From positions 8,268-52,238 of the forward strand of contig DCFX01000040.1 in the NCBI GenBank assembly GCA_002314445.1: DNA of 43,971 nt, read 5' to 3'. Under the pieces are notes generated by a model. The model did not search any database and had not been told where the DNA came from. It saw only the letters and a list, made by a program, of their open reading frames with translations. The position numbers and the translations under genes are program-made. Source of the DNA: Treponema sp. UBA1793 (lineage in GTDB: Bacteria; Spirochaetota; Spirochaetia; Treponematales; Treponemataceae). Positions 33,610 to 42,323 of this stretch are shown piece by piece. Position 1 is the first letter of the stretch, and each line of letters begins with the position of its first letter.

Positions 33610-34623
33610 TTATTTTGCCTTGCTGCCTATGTCTATAAGCAAATCCATGTTATATGCCGGCTCATTGAGACGCATTGTTATGAGATTTCCTGTTTTTACA
33701 GCGGAAAGATTCTGCATGTGTGCAAGCTGGTATACGAATGAATATTTGTTTGTATAATCCTGAACGACGGCAGGTTCTACCATATACTGTGTTGAACAAC
33801 CAGTGCTTCCTGTCGTTTTAAACAAGAGGTAAAATGTTTCATTTCTTGTCTTTCCGTCCGATGTATATTTCCGGTCTCCGGTAAGCAGAAAGGTGCCGTC
33901 GTTTTCCCGGTTGCTGAAATATGTTGTACGGCAGGTGGAAAGAACATCGTATCCATTGACAAGGAAGCGGAGAATCGCAGGTTGTGAAGAATCTGTGCGT
34001 GCAGCGGACTTGTTCGCAGTATCGGTATTTGTTACAGCCTGATCCGCAGCGAGTGCAGAATTATTTTCCTGTTTAAGTTCTTTGAGCTGCTGAAGTATAT
34101 CAGTAAGCAGTGAATCTGTGGATGTGCTGCTTACTGTGGCTGACGAAGGATAAGCTGTACCGGATGAATTTCCGAGAATTGAATAAAGCTTGCCGAGCAG
34201 CCCGGCATTCTGAAGTGAGTTTAAATCCGAAGCTGATGCAGACGATGAAAGTCCGTTTACATCAGCCGATGAAAGTGCTGCTGTGCTGTTTGCAGCCGCT
34301 GCGACGGAAACAGAGTCTGTACTTTTTTTTAAGGAGGAAGTATTTTCTGCTGCTGTTGTGTCTGTTGATACAGGAGATGGATACGGAGAATTTTCACCAG
34401 GCTTATAAAAAGAACTTCCAAGTGTCGGTGCGCTTATTACCGGCATGGAAGGAGATGAAATGGCGGGCATCGGAGGCATTTCGGGCATAGAGGAGGCAGT
34501 GTCCAATGTTTTTTTATGGGAGGTTGTCGATGATGATTTTACACCTTCGGCAGCAAGCAGAGAAGAAAATAAAACAATGATTGCCGCAGGAACAACCGGC
34601 CTTAACCGTTTACATATTACCAA
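33610..34623 (-). CDS. Secreted Ser/Thr-rich protein of unknown function
   Basis: A 337-aa protein I do not recognise. The start is taken as the TTG at 34623, with GGAGG six bases before it; the longer ATG frame begins inside the upstream gene without a better site. The signal peptide follows (VPAAIIVLFSSLLAAEG). Residues about 30-200 are low-complexity Ser/Thr/Ala/Pro sequence with SMPEMPPMPAISSP. A folded C-terminal domain (about 210-337) contains ILRFLVNGYDVLSTCRTTYF and FLLTGDRKYTSDGKTRNETFYLLF. It overlaps the preceding HEXXH gene by 14 bases and rsmG follows three bases later. Confidence 0.78.
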   Translation of the reverse strand: MVICKRLRPVVPAAIIVLFSSLLAAEGVKSSSTTSHKKTLDTASSMPEMPPMPAISSPSMPVISAPTLGSSFYKPGENSPYPSPVSTDTTAAENTSSLKKSTDSVSVAAAANSTAALSSADVNGLSSSASASDLNSLQNAGLLGKLYSILGNSSGTAYPSSATVSSTSTDSLLTDILQQLKELKQENNSALAADQAVTNTDTANKSAARTDSSQPAILRFLVNGYDVLSTCRTTYFSNRENDGTFLLTGDRKYTSDGKTRNETFYLLFKTTGSTGCSTQYMVEPAVVQDYTNKYSFVYQLAHMQNLSAVKTGNLITMRLNEPAYNMDLLIDIGSKAK

Positions 34624-35422
34624 GTGCATCCTCCACATATTCAAGCCGCTGCTGCAGCTGAGTAATCGTTTTTTCAATGCGCTTCTTCTCTCTCTCAAGT
34701 TTTGCTTTTTGGTCTTCCGTTTGCGAAGATACTGCTTTATTCTTCATCATTTCGCGGACGGTGACAGGACTTGTGCCTCCCATCAGCTGCTGCTCTGCGG
34801 CACTTCTGTCTTCCGCCTTTCTGATTCCTGCAACAAGTTTCATGTTATCGTAACCGAGCGCAGGGTTTACCGGCACAATGCCGAGTTTTACAATGTCTCG
34901 CGCCGTATTACGCGGAAGACAAAGTACGCGGTCTACATAATCTTCGTAGCGGATATTCGCCTGTTCGCATAACTCGTGCGCTTTTGCAAGAAGTCTCCCG
35001 AATTCCTGCATAAGTTTTCCATTCGTTTCAAGATAATTTTTCCTTATTTCCTCGGTAAGCTTTTCAAGTTCCGGAGAATTTTCAATTCCGATAACGTAAT
35101 ATCCTTTTTTTTCAGCAATTGCAATAAGTTCGTTGAATTTTGCCCAGAATGCCTGATTATGTACTTTTACATTAAGCGGCGCGCAGTTGCCGGAAACGGC
35201 GATTGTTTCTTCCGTGATAAGATGATGCGTGTATTCATGGACGGCAGTATAAACAAGCTGATTGTCAGTTTTGAAATTTTTGTTGTGAAGCAGAATTTCG
35301 TGCGTGTCCGGCTTGTAAAGTCCGTTTACGCGTTTACTGTCTTTGCCTGTCTGAATGACGGTAAAATCGAGTTTCGATTCCCGTATGTCGAGCAGAATCT
35401 GTTTAATTTTTTCGTTTTCCAT
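34610..35422 (-). CDS. HEXXH-motif protein with C-terminal coiled coil
   Basis: A 270-aa cytoplasmic protein without a signal peptide. VYTAVHEYTHHLI carries a zinc-peptidase-type H62-E63-Y-T-H66 motif in the first third, as in IrrE/ImmA- or SprT-like proteins; the third ligand is not obvious. Residues about 225-266 are a Lys/Glu-rich coiled coil (KLEREKKRIEKTITQLQQRLEYVEDAL). The middle part (EDYVDRVLCLPRNTARDIV) is helical. Whether it is an active protease is unknown. Confidence 0.8.
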   Translation of the reverse strand: MENEKIKQILLDIRESKLDFTVIQTGKDSKRVNGLYKPDTHEILLHNKNFKTDNQLVYTAVHEYTHHLITEETIAVSGNCAPLNVKVHNQAFWAKFNELIAIAEKKGYYVIGIENSPELEKLTEEIRKNYLETNGKLMQEFGRLLAKAHELCEQANIRYEDYVDRVLCLPRNTARDIVKLGIVPVNPALGYDNMKLVAGIRKAEDRSAAEQQLMGGTSPVTVREMMKNKAVSSQTEDQKAKLEREKKRIEKTITQLQQRLEYVEDALGNM

Positions 35423-35597
35423 ATTTCCATCGTATTATAGCGAAATTGCAAATGGAATTCAAACGGCATATATGGCGATTTATGAAAATTGTATGAAAGC
35501 AGCAGTGAAGAAAGTATAGAGCAGACGTCAATGCAATTGTTTCACTTCTGCGATTCGTAATTTTGAATAATATAGCTGTAGCAATTAATAATTATTC

Positions 35598-35631
35598 AGG
35601 AGGATACCTGAGACAGGCATCCTCCTTTTTT
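35598..35631 (+). terminator. Terminator in + orientation with no + strand gene before it
   Basis: AGGAGGAT (35598-35605) pairs with ATCCTCCT (35619-35626), with an inner CCTG/CAGG stem, and is followed by six T on the + strand. Both neighbouring genes are on the - strand, where there is no T-run. It may end a small + strand RNA in the 231-base gap 35423-35653. Confidence 0.75.
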
Positions 35632-35653
35632 GTCCATTCAGAGTGTTTGTTAA

Positions 35654-36589
35654 TTAATATGGTATCCCGTTGGCAGCAGGTGCAGACATATGGCGGGAAG
35701 AGAAGACAAGTGCTATAAGCGTAACAACATACGGAAATACTTTAAATAGTACAGTGGGTATGGCTCCGAGTGCAGGGATTACCTGAGACACGTTTGCTAG
35801 TGTCGTGAAAAATCCGAAGAAGAATGTTGCACCAAGTATTCCAAGGGGTTTCCACTGACCGAATATTAATGCTGCAATTGCAAGGAATCCGAGACCTGCG
35901 ACACTCCCGTTGAATTCTCCGCTGTATGTGACAAGCATGATTCCTCCGCCCAGACCTGAAAGTGCACCACTCATGAGTACTCCGAAGTAGCGCATTGCAT
36001 GAACATTGACACCGGCACTTTCCACCGCAGATGGATGCTCGCCGCAGGCCAGAAGACGCAGTCCGAACGATGTTTTGTAAAGCAGCCAGAATGAAAATCC
36101 CCATATGGCAAGTGCAAGCCATGTCGACCAGTATGAACGTGCAAAAAGAAGAGGGCCGAGCACAGGAATCCGGGAGAGGATAGGAATATCGTTTCGTACA
36201 ATACCCATGAGAATCGGGATGTTTCCGCTGCCTGTTATCATTCGTGCGGCGTATACGGTAATTGCAGCTGCAAGCATATTTATTGCAGTTCCTGAAATCA
36301 CCTGATCTGCTTTTAGCGTGATTGACGCGAACGCATGAAGCGATGCAAAAATCATACCGCATATCATGCCTGCCACCAGCCCGAACATGATGCATGTGTT
36401 GTGTCCCATATAATTTTCCGTAAGTTTTATGAAAAACGCTGTTGCAAAATAACCGGACAGCATGAGTCCCTCGAGCCCGAGGTTCGTAACACCGGAACGT
36501 TCGCTGTAAAGACCTCCGAGACTCGTAATGAGCATCGGAATGGTATATGCAATCACATACGGAAAAATCTGTGTAAGAAGTGTCCACAT
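35654..36589 (-). CDS. Nucleoside ABC transporter permease (NupQ/PnrE type)
   Basis: A 311-aa inner-membrane permease of the BPD_transp_2 family. Many membrane segments are visible, with family signatures YSERSGVTNLGLEGLMLSG, LKADQVISGTAINMLAA and ACGEHPSAVESAGVN. It is last in the operon of binding protein, ATPase and two permeases, and its start shares one base with the stop of the other permease. This set matches the PnrABCDE purine nucleoside importer of Treponema and NupNOPQ of lactic acid bacteria. Confidence 0.93.
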   Translation of the reverse strand: MWTLLTQIFPYVIAYTIPMLITSLGGLYSERSGVTNLGLEGLMLSGYFATAFFIKLTENYMGHNTCIMFGLVAGMICGMIFASLHAFASITLKADQVISGTAINMLAAAITVYAARMITGSGNIPILMGIVRNDIPILSRIPVLGPLLFARSYWSTWLALAIWGFSFWLLYKTSFGLRLLACGEHPSAVESAGVNVHAMRYFGVLMSGALSGLGGGIMLVTYSGEFNGSVAGLGFLAIAALIFGQWKPLGILGATFFFGFFTTLANVSQVIPALGAIPTVLFKVFPYVVTLIALVFSSRHMSAPAANGIPY

Positions 36590-37722
36590 TATTCTGCCTC
36601 CTGAGCTGCCATGCCGGCTGCTGCCTCATTTTTTACTTCCTGTTTTTCGTGCATTTTATGGAACCATCCGTTCCAGAGTTTTTGAAAAAGCACACTCGTC
36701 GCGGTAAAATAAATAATAACAGAAATAATTGTATCGGCAATTTCCGGCGGAACTGTCGTCATTGCGTTCATAAATCCTTTGCCGGACTGCAGAATGCCGA
36801 AGAAAATTGATGCAAGCAGGACGCCCACCGGTGTGGAAGCTCCGAGCAGTGCGACTGCAATGCCGTCAAATCCCTGGGACGGCATAACGCCTATCTGCAT
36901 ATTGAGAGAATAACCTGTATAATAGGCAAGGCCTGCAAGGCCTGCAAGACCTCCGGAAATCGTCATTGACAAAATAACACTGCGGTTTACGTTAATACCT
37001 GCGTATTCGGCACAGCTCTTGTTTGCACCGACCGCTTTAAGCTCATAGCCGAGTGTCGTTTTCTTAAGACAGTACTGAACGAGTATGATTACGATAATTG
37101 CAATAAAGATACTGCTGTTGACGTATTCCGAACCGGAAAAAATCTTTGTCAGGAACGATGAGCGGAGGGACTGCGCGACAGCGATTGATGAACTTTCTGT
37201 TTCAAGGGAAGGTCCCTTAAGATATGCAGGAATAAAATAATAAATACTCCAGTATGCAATCCAGTTCATCATGATACTTGAGACGACTTCATGTACGTTG
37301 AACTTTGCCTTTAAGTAACCGGGAATCGCAGCCCAGACAGAGCCGCCGGCAATCGCGGAAAGAATCAGTACGATGAAATAAATGGGACGGGGCAGAAAAA
37401 CATAGTGGGCAACTATTGTAGCAGTAAGCCCGCCTGCAAGCATCTGTCCCGAACAACCGATATTGAACAATCCTGTTTTATACGCAAACGCAAATGCAAG
37501 GCCTGTAAAAAGCAGCGTCATGGAGGTTGCCAGAGAATTTCCTATGCGTTCCATATTCATAAGGCTGCCTTTGAACATGTACATATACGCTTCAAACGGA
37601 TTTTCCCCGATTGCTGCCATAAGTATGCCGCCTGCCAGAAGGCCCAGAAATACGGCACTGAATGCAATAAGAAACGGTCCGCTCTTGCGTTCTTCTTTTT
37701 CAGTAACTTTGTCGCCCATCAC
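36589..37722 (-). CDS. Nucleoside ABC transporter permease (NupP/PnrD type)
   Basis: A 377-aa inner-membrane permease, the longer of the two. Signatures: KTGLFNIGCSGQMLAGG, KFNVHEVVSSIMMNWIAYW, AVGANKSCAEYAGIN and ALLGASTPVGVLLASIFFG. A short Lys/Glu-rich tail is cytoplasmic. It overlaps the ATPase gene by four bases. Confidence 0.94.
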   Translation of the reverse strand: MMGDKVTEKEERKSGPFLIAFSAVFLGLLAGGILMAAIGENPFEAYMYMFKGSLMNMERIGNSLATSMTLLFTGLAFAFAYKTGLFNIGCSGQMLAGGLTATIVAHYVFLPRPIYFIVLILSAIAGGSVWAAIPGYLKAKFNVHEVVSSIMMNWIAYWSIYYFIPAYLKGPSLETESSSIAVAQSLRSSFLTKIFSGSEYVNSSIFIAIIVIILVQYCLKKTTLGYELKAVGANKSCAEYAGINVNRSVILSMTISGGLAGLAGLAYYTGYSLNMQIGVMPSQGFDGIAVALLGASTPVGVLLASIFFGILQSGKGFMNAMTTVPPEIADTIISVIIYFTATSVLFQKLWNGWFHKMHEKQEVKNEAAAGMAAQEAE

Positions 37723-39245
37723 ACTGCCTCCTGATGCTTAACTCCGGCCATCATAAGACCGACTGCGTGTTCATTTGTTTCCGACGTATTAACAATATTA
37801 ATAAGTTCGCCGCTGCTTATGACTGCGATACGGTCAGACAGATTGAATATTTCGTCCAGTTCAAGCGAAACGAGCAGTACAGCATTGCCTTTGTCACGAT
37901 GTGCGACAATCTGTTTGTGAATGTATTCTATCGCGCCTACATCGAGGCCGCGGGTAGGCTGAACCGCTATTAACAATTTCGGATTCATCGCAATTTCGCG
38001 TCCGACTATCATTTTCTGCTGGTTTCCGCCGGAAAGTTTTCCTGCTGGCGACCTGATTCCTTCTCCGGAGCGGACGTCGAAGTGATCCACGATGTCCTGT
38101 GCATATTTCCTTATGTAGCTGTCGTTCAGAATACCTTTACCGCTGAACGGCGGACGATAGTATTCCTTGACGGCCATATTGTCTGCGATTGATTCAGTGG
38201 GTATGAGCCCCCGTTTCTGCCTGTCTTCAGGGATGTGTCCGATACCGAATTCATTGCGCTCTCTTATTGAAAGTTTGTTTATCGTTTTTCCGTCTATAAT
38301 TATTTCACCGCTTTCTATTGGAGTCAGCCCTGTAATTGCTTCGACGAGCTCGCTTTGTCCGTTGCCGTCGACACCTGCAATACCTACGATTTCTCCGGCG
38401 TGCACAGAAAGATTAAAATGCTTTACGCCGAGGATTTTCTTTGCATTCATGACGCAAAGGTCTTTTAATTCGAGAATAGTACTTCCCGGTTGAGCCGGAG
38501 CTTTATCGACTTTGAAACTTACCGGACGGCCGACCATCATTGCAGCCATATCTTTCATGCCAGTAGAAGCTACGTCTACGACATTTATCATTTTGCCGCG
38601 CCGGATAATCGTACAGCGGTCCGCAACGGCTTTTATTTCATTGAGTTTATGAGTGATGAGGATGATCGATTTTCCTTCCTTTACAAGGTTTCTCATAATC
38701 TGCATAAGGTCATCAATTTCCTGCGGAGTAAGAACGCCCGTAGGCTCGTCGAAAATTAATATATTTGCATCACGGTAGAGCATCTTGAGTATTTCGACCC
38801 GCTGCTGCATACCGACAGAGATATCTTCGATTTTCATATCCGGATCAATGTTGAGTCCGTATTTTTCGCTTAATGCCTTTATTCTCCGGGATGCTTCTTT
38901 TCTGTGAAGTATAAAGCCGCCTTCTTTGCCGAGAATAATGTTTTCTGTTACGGTAAAATTATGCACAAGCTGGAAGTGCTGATGGACCATACCGATACCG
39001 AGCCGCGTCGAATCATTCGGATTTTTAATCGTAACTTCCTGCCCCCGTACTTTTATTGTACCGCGGTCAGGGTGATACAAACCGAAAAGAATACTCATAA
39101 GCGTGGATTTCCCCGCACCGTTTTCTCCAAGTATTGCATGAATTTCCCCTTCCTTGACCTGCAGCGTAACGTCGTCGTTTGCTACAATTCCGGGAAATTC
39201 CTTTCTGATATGGAGCATTTCAATTACATAATTATTGTCCATCAA
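37719..39245 (-). CDS. Nucleoside ABC transporter ATPase, two nucleotide-binding domains
   Basis: A 508-aa ATPase. The first domain has Walker A GENGAGKST, signature SVGMQQRVEI and Walker B ILIFDEPTGVL. The second has a degenerate Walker A (GVDGNGQSE), signature LSGGNQQKMIVGREI and LLIAVQPTRGLDVGAIEYIH. The asymmetry is normal for the sugar/nucleoside class (MglA, YufO/NupO). It follows the binding-protein gene after a terminator, so it is probably expressed at a lower level. Confidence 0.96.
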   Translation of the reverse strand: MMDNNYVIEMLHIRKEFPGIVANDDVTLQVKEGEIHAILGENGAGKSTLMSILFGLYHPDRGTIKVRGQEVTIKNPNDSTRLGIGMVHQHFQLVHNFTVTENIILGKEGGFILHRKEASRRIKALSEKYGLNIDPDMKIEDISVGMQQRVEILKMLYRDANILIFDEPTGVLTPQEIDDLMQIMRNLVKEGKSIILITHKLNEIKAVADRCTIIRRGKMINVVDVASTGMKDMAAMMVGRPVSFKVDKAPAQPGSTILELKDLCVMNAKKILGVKHFNLSVHAGEIVGIAGVDGNGQSELVEAITGLTPIESGEIIIDGKTINKLSIRERNEFGIGHIPEDRQKRGLIPTESIADNMAVKEYYRPPFSGKGILNDSYIRKYAQDIVDHFDVRSGEGIRSPAGKLSGGNQQKMIVGREIAMNPKLLIAVQPTRGLDVGAIEYIHKQIVAHRDKGNAVLLVSLELDEIFNLSDRIAVISSGELINIVNTSETNEHAVGLMMAGVKHQEAV

Positions 39246-39294
39246 TGCCTCCGGATTTTTTACAGATTATATCACATTTATGAATTAGCGGCAT

Positions 39295-39322
39295 AAAAAA
39301 AGGCCGCCTTCTGCGGGCGGCC
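39295..39322 (-). terminator. Terminator between binding-protein and ATPase genes
   Basis: On the - strand, GGCCGCC/GGCGGCC forms a 7-bp stem (39302-39308 with 39316-39322), followed by seven T (39301-39295). It would let most transcripts stop after the binding-protein gene, giving more binding protein than transporter. Confidence 0.88.
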
Positions 39323-39339
39323 CGTACCACTTTACTTAA

Positions 39340-40413
39340 TTATTTAATAAGTCCGTCAGAAGAAGCTGCGACTACAATTTTTCCTGCTTTTATGTCAGAA
39401 AGAGCCTGCATAGCGTCTTTCTGTGCTTCGTCGGAAAGGTTCGGGTTTGTTTCAGGGATACCGATTCCGTCGTTTGCAGCTGAAAGCTCAAGCTCCTGTC
39501 CGCCGGGGAACTGTCCTGCGAGCTGGTCTTTAATCATGTCGTATGATGCACGGTCAAGGTATTTCATAGCGGAAGTAAGAACTGCGCTTTTTCCGTCAGG
39601 CATGACACCGTCATTGTACTGGTCAACGTCGACTCCGACCATCCAGACATCCTTTCCTGTTGAACGGCGGGTCTTTGCTTCGTTGATAACGCCGACTCCA
39701 ACACCACCTGCTGCTGCAAATATAACTTTTACGCCTTTGTCGTACATAGAAGCTGCGAGCTGCTGGCCTGCTGCGACATCGGAGAATGTTCCCTGATATA
39801 CGACGTTCTCCGGTTTGATTACAATTTTCGTGCCGAATGTATCGTTTGCATATTTAATGCCCTGCTGCCATCCCCAGTTGTATTTCTGGACTGCCGGAAT
39901 CTCCATTCCTCCGATGAATCCGAATTCGCCTTCCTTAATCTGAACGGAAGCTGCGACACCGGCGACAAAACCTGATTCCTGCTCAAGCCATGAAACAGCT
40001 ACAGTATTTGAGCCTGTTTTAAAGGTAGCATAATCTGCCGTATGCGGTTTTCCATCGAGAAGAACGAATTTAACATTGGGGTATTTGTCCTGTGCCGTAT
40101 AAATGGCAGTTTCAAATTTGAAGCCCGGGCAGACAATCATCTGATACCCGGCATCTGCAAGGTTACCGATTTCTTTAAGGTAATCAGCTTCCGTTGTTCC
40201 TGCAGGTTTCAGATATTTGCAGTCAATGCTCATATCTTTCTGCGCACGGAGGATTCCTTCCCATGTCCCCTGATTAAATGACTTGTCGTCGATTGTTCCG
40301 GAATCGGTAACCATTCCGACTTTCAGTTCTTTTTCAGTAGTTTTTTTTGAACATCCTGTAACAGCAAGAGCTGCCGCAGTAAGTGCGCATACAACTGCCA
40401 ATGCTTTTTTCAT
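39340..40413 (-). CDS. pnrA: BMP-family purine nucleoside-binding lipoprotein (PnrA/TmpC type)
   Basis: A 357-aa lipoprotein with lipobox AVTGC (C21). Family signatures: VGMVTDSGTIDDKSFNQGTWEG at the mature N-terminus, IVCPGFKFE, EFGFIGGMEIPAVQKYNWGWQQG, IFAAAGGVGVGVINEAK and WMVGVDVDQY. In T. pallidum the homologue TmpC (PnrA) binds inosine, guanosine and other purine nucleosides. AGAGGAG lies before the ATG. TATAAT (40455-40450) and an inverted repeat lie upstream. The symbol is given by homology; ligand binding is not proved here. Confidence 0.93.
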   Translation of the reverse strand: MKKALAVVCALTAAALAVTGCSKKTTEKELKVGMVTDSGTIDDKSFNQGTWEGILRAQKDMSIDCKYLKPAGTTEADYLKEIGNLADAGYQMIVCPGFKFETAIYTAQDKYPNVKFVLLDGKPHTADYATFKTGSNTVAVSWLEQESGFVAGVAASVQIKEGEFGFIGGMEIPAVQKYNWGWQQGIKYANDTFGTKIVIKPENVVYQGTFSDVAAGQQLAASMYDKGVKVIFAAAGGVGVGVINEAKTRRSTGKDVWMVGVDVDQYNDGVMPDGKSAVLTSAMKYLDRASYDMIKDQLAGQFPGGQELELSAANDGIGIPETNPNLSDEAQKDAMQALSDIKAGKIVVAASSDGLIK

Positions 40414-40427
40414 AGTAATACTCCTCT

Positions 40428-40443
40428 GAACGTGTTTGCGTTC
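40428..40443 (-). promoter_or_regulatory. Inverted repeat in the pnrA-type leader, possible operator
   Basis: GAACG (40428-40432) and CGTTC (40439-40443), six bases apart, lie between the likely -10 box (TATAAT, 40450-40455 on -) and the start codon. On the - strand it contains ACGCAAAC, the left half of the LacI/PurR-type operator. Confidence 0.35.
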
Positions 40444-40497
40444 TTTATCATTATAATAACTAAAATATATGAGTAGGGGAAGAGCTGAGAAACATGT

Positions 40498-41922
40498 CTA
40501 TTTTATTATTGTCACTTCTTTTGCCCCTGTTTTTGCATCTTTTGAAAGTCCTGCAAAATCGTGCAGCGGCTGAGCAGTGATTAAATCACCAGACTTTAAG
40601 TTTATGCCGGATGCGTCAATAATGAGCGTCAAACCGAGCCTGCTGCAGGCATAATATCCGGTACGGTATTCGGGCAGACGGATAGGAGCGCTTGCGACTC
40701 GCAGCGACAGAGAGATAGAGTCTGTATCGCCATGTTCCGTTTTTTCTTTTATGTGTCCGGTATTTGTCGCAATAATAAAACTGAGTACGGCGCGTTCCTT
40801 CGGAATGCCGGCATCAGTTGAAAGTTCCTGCAGCTGGCGGGGTGCGTCGTCTGTTGTAAACGCAAAGTTGCACCATTTCGTTGTTCCTCCCATACGCGCA
40901 TGGAGGCCGTCCATGGCACAAGCTCCTGCATGCGGACACGGAGCAGTAATTGACATGCCTGCTTTGATGAACGAATCCCGCATCAGACTGATGATTCTCG
41001 CCTGCCGGGGAACGCCCGGTTCCACGACGAGCATTGTATGCTTCTCTGCTGCATATGAAAGCAGCATCGATGTATATTTTTCTGCAAGGTATTCAGGTGT
41101 ATACTGCCCGTCCTGATACAATTCGTTGAACATATTTGCGCATGTGATGAATGAAGCTTTTTTCCGTATTTCTGTACCGACTGCACCTTTTACGCGGATA
41201 ATATTCCAGTGCGGTTCTGCATCTTTGTCTTCAGGCGGTGTCCGTGCCGTAATCGAAAGATAGATATCCTCACCAAGCGACAGTGCATTCTGTGAAATAT
41301 CCATACAGTACCATGTTATTTTTCTGCTGCGCAGTTCCGGACAGGCAAGCCACAGTGCAATCACTATGGTAAGAGGGCCGCTTCCTATGTCAAGGCAGCA
41401 ATCGTCGTTATCAAGGGGAAACGCGCTGGAACCGAGATTTGCAAAAAGACGTGTAAGGCGTACCAGATTCCACCACATAAAGTAGTGAACATACGCTGAA
41501 AGTGCCGACGGCGTGTTCATGTACCCGACTCTGCGTTCGTTTCGTTCATCTGTAAGCTCGTGGGAAAGGCGCCTGACGTCATTGGGGAGTGAAAGCTGTT
41601 GTTTGCCGCTTGAAGGGAATACTCCCTGTACTATGGTACTGAAGGAATTCAGGACTTTCTGTGCGTCTTCAGGAACAACGTCAGTTTCAAATAAACGGGT
41701 TATTGTTGTAAGTTTTGCATCGGGACCCCGGCTGTACGTACGTCCGCTTTCTGTTAATGGTATATCCTGCCGTCTTTTCTGTGTCTTTGTGTAACCGGTT
41801 CTGCTGCCGCTGTTACTGCCGTCTTTTGAAAAACTTTTTGTGGCAGTTGGTTTTTTGTCGTCATGTTGTTTTACAAAACGGTCGTACCATTTTGTTCCGG
41901 CTGTAGTATCATTTTTTTTCAT
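40498..41922 (-). CDS. Rsm22/METTL17-like methyltransferase-fold protein
   Basis: A 474-aa protein. The first 70 residues are Lys/Ser-rich and probably disordered. The methyltransferase fold has a SAM-type motif CCLDIGSGPLTIVIALW (about 187-203). The Rsm22 family pattern follows: FITCANMFNEL, LVVEPGVPRQARII, then CPHAGAC and KWCNF. C329, C335, C351 and C426 (YYACSRLG) match the layout of the four cysteines that hold a 4Fe-4S cluster in METTL17, the mitochondrial homologue that aids small-subunit assembly. A ribosome-assembly role is inferred. It overlaps the end of the upstream merR-type gene by 14 bases. Confidence 0.82.
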   Translation of the reverse strand: MKKNDTTAGTKWYDRFVKQHDDKKPTATKSFSKDGSNSGSRTGYTKTQKRRQDIPLTESGRTYSRGPDAKLTTITRLFETDVVPEDAQKVLNSFSTIVQGVFPSSGKQQLSLPNDVRRLSHELTDERNERRVGYMNTPSALSAYVHYFMWWNLVRLTRLFANLGSSAFPLDNDDCCLDIGSGPLTIVIALWLACPELRSRKITWYCMDISQNALSLGEDIYLSITARTPPEDKDAEPHWNIIRVKGAVGTEIRKKASFITCANMFNELYQDGQYTPEYLAEKYTSMLLSYAAEKHTMLVVEPGVPRQARIISLMRDSFIKAGMSITAPCPHAGACAMDGLHARMGGTTKWCNFAFTTDDAPRQLQELSTDAGIPKERAVLSFIIATNTGHIKEKTEHGDTDSISLSLRVASAPIRLPEYRTGYYACSRLGLTLIIDASGINLKSGDLITAQPLHDFAGLSKDAKTGAKEVTIIK

Positions 41923-42271
41923 AATTTTCCTGTTGTGTTCTTGTTGTCAACGGACGGTATTTTCTGATGGTAAGATAGAGTGTCGTAAGATCCGTGCGTA
42001 AATCATGTATAGTATGGAATATGTCAATATTGTCATTTTCAATTGTGGCTTCTTCAATAATCTGGCTGCGCGCGCCCTCAATTGTAAATTTCTTTACGCC
42101 GATAAGATATTTGAGGCGTAGTATAATATCGACCTCTCGCTGCGAATATGCCCGTCTGCCGCCCATATCTTTCTGCGGTGCGAATCCCGGAATAACACTT
42201 TCCCAGTAGCGCAGTACGTGAGCTTTTACACCTGTAATTTCTTCAACTTCACCAATAGAATACCCGGTCAT
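41909..42271 (-). CDS. MerR-family transcription regulator
   Basis: A 120-aa regulator. The N-terminal winged helix (1-70) reads YSIGEVEEITGVKAHVLRYWE, then GGRRAYSQREVDIILRLKYL, a clear MerR pattern. The tail is short and helical, with no cysteine-type metal site, so it may bind no ligand or a small one. An extended -10 sequence, TGATATAAT (42298-42290 on -), lies upstream, and AGGGGA precedes the start. It is cotranscribed with the Rsm22-like gene. Confidence 0.92.
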   Translation of the reverse strand: MTGYSIGEVEEITGVKAHVLRYWESVIPGFAPQKDMGGRRAYSQREVDIILRLKYLIGVKKFTIEGARSQIIEEATIENDNIDIFHTIHDLRTDLTTLYLTIRKYRPLTTRTQQENYEKK

Positions 42272-42289
42272 TACCGTCCCCTGATTACT

Positions 42290-42298
42290 ATTATATCA
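42290..42298 (-). promoter_or_regulatory. Extended -10 promoter of the merR-type gene
   Basis: TGATATAAT on the - strand, a perfect TATAAT with the TGn extension. The -35 region (GTGTCA, 42318-42313) is weak, as is common with an extended -10. Transcription would start about ten bases before the ATG at 42271. Confidence 0.6.
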
Positions 42299-42323
42299 TA
42301 AGACCACAGTTATGACACGGATC

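Noticed and set aside
35742..36629. 295-codon - strand frame rich in Cys, His and Arg
   Set aside because: It is an out-of-frame shadow of the nucleoside permease gene, whose frame has clear family motifs.
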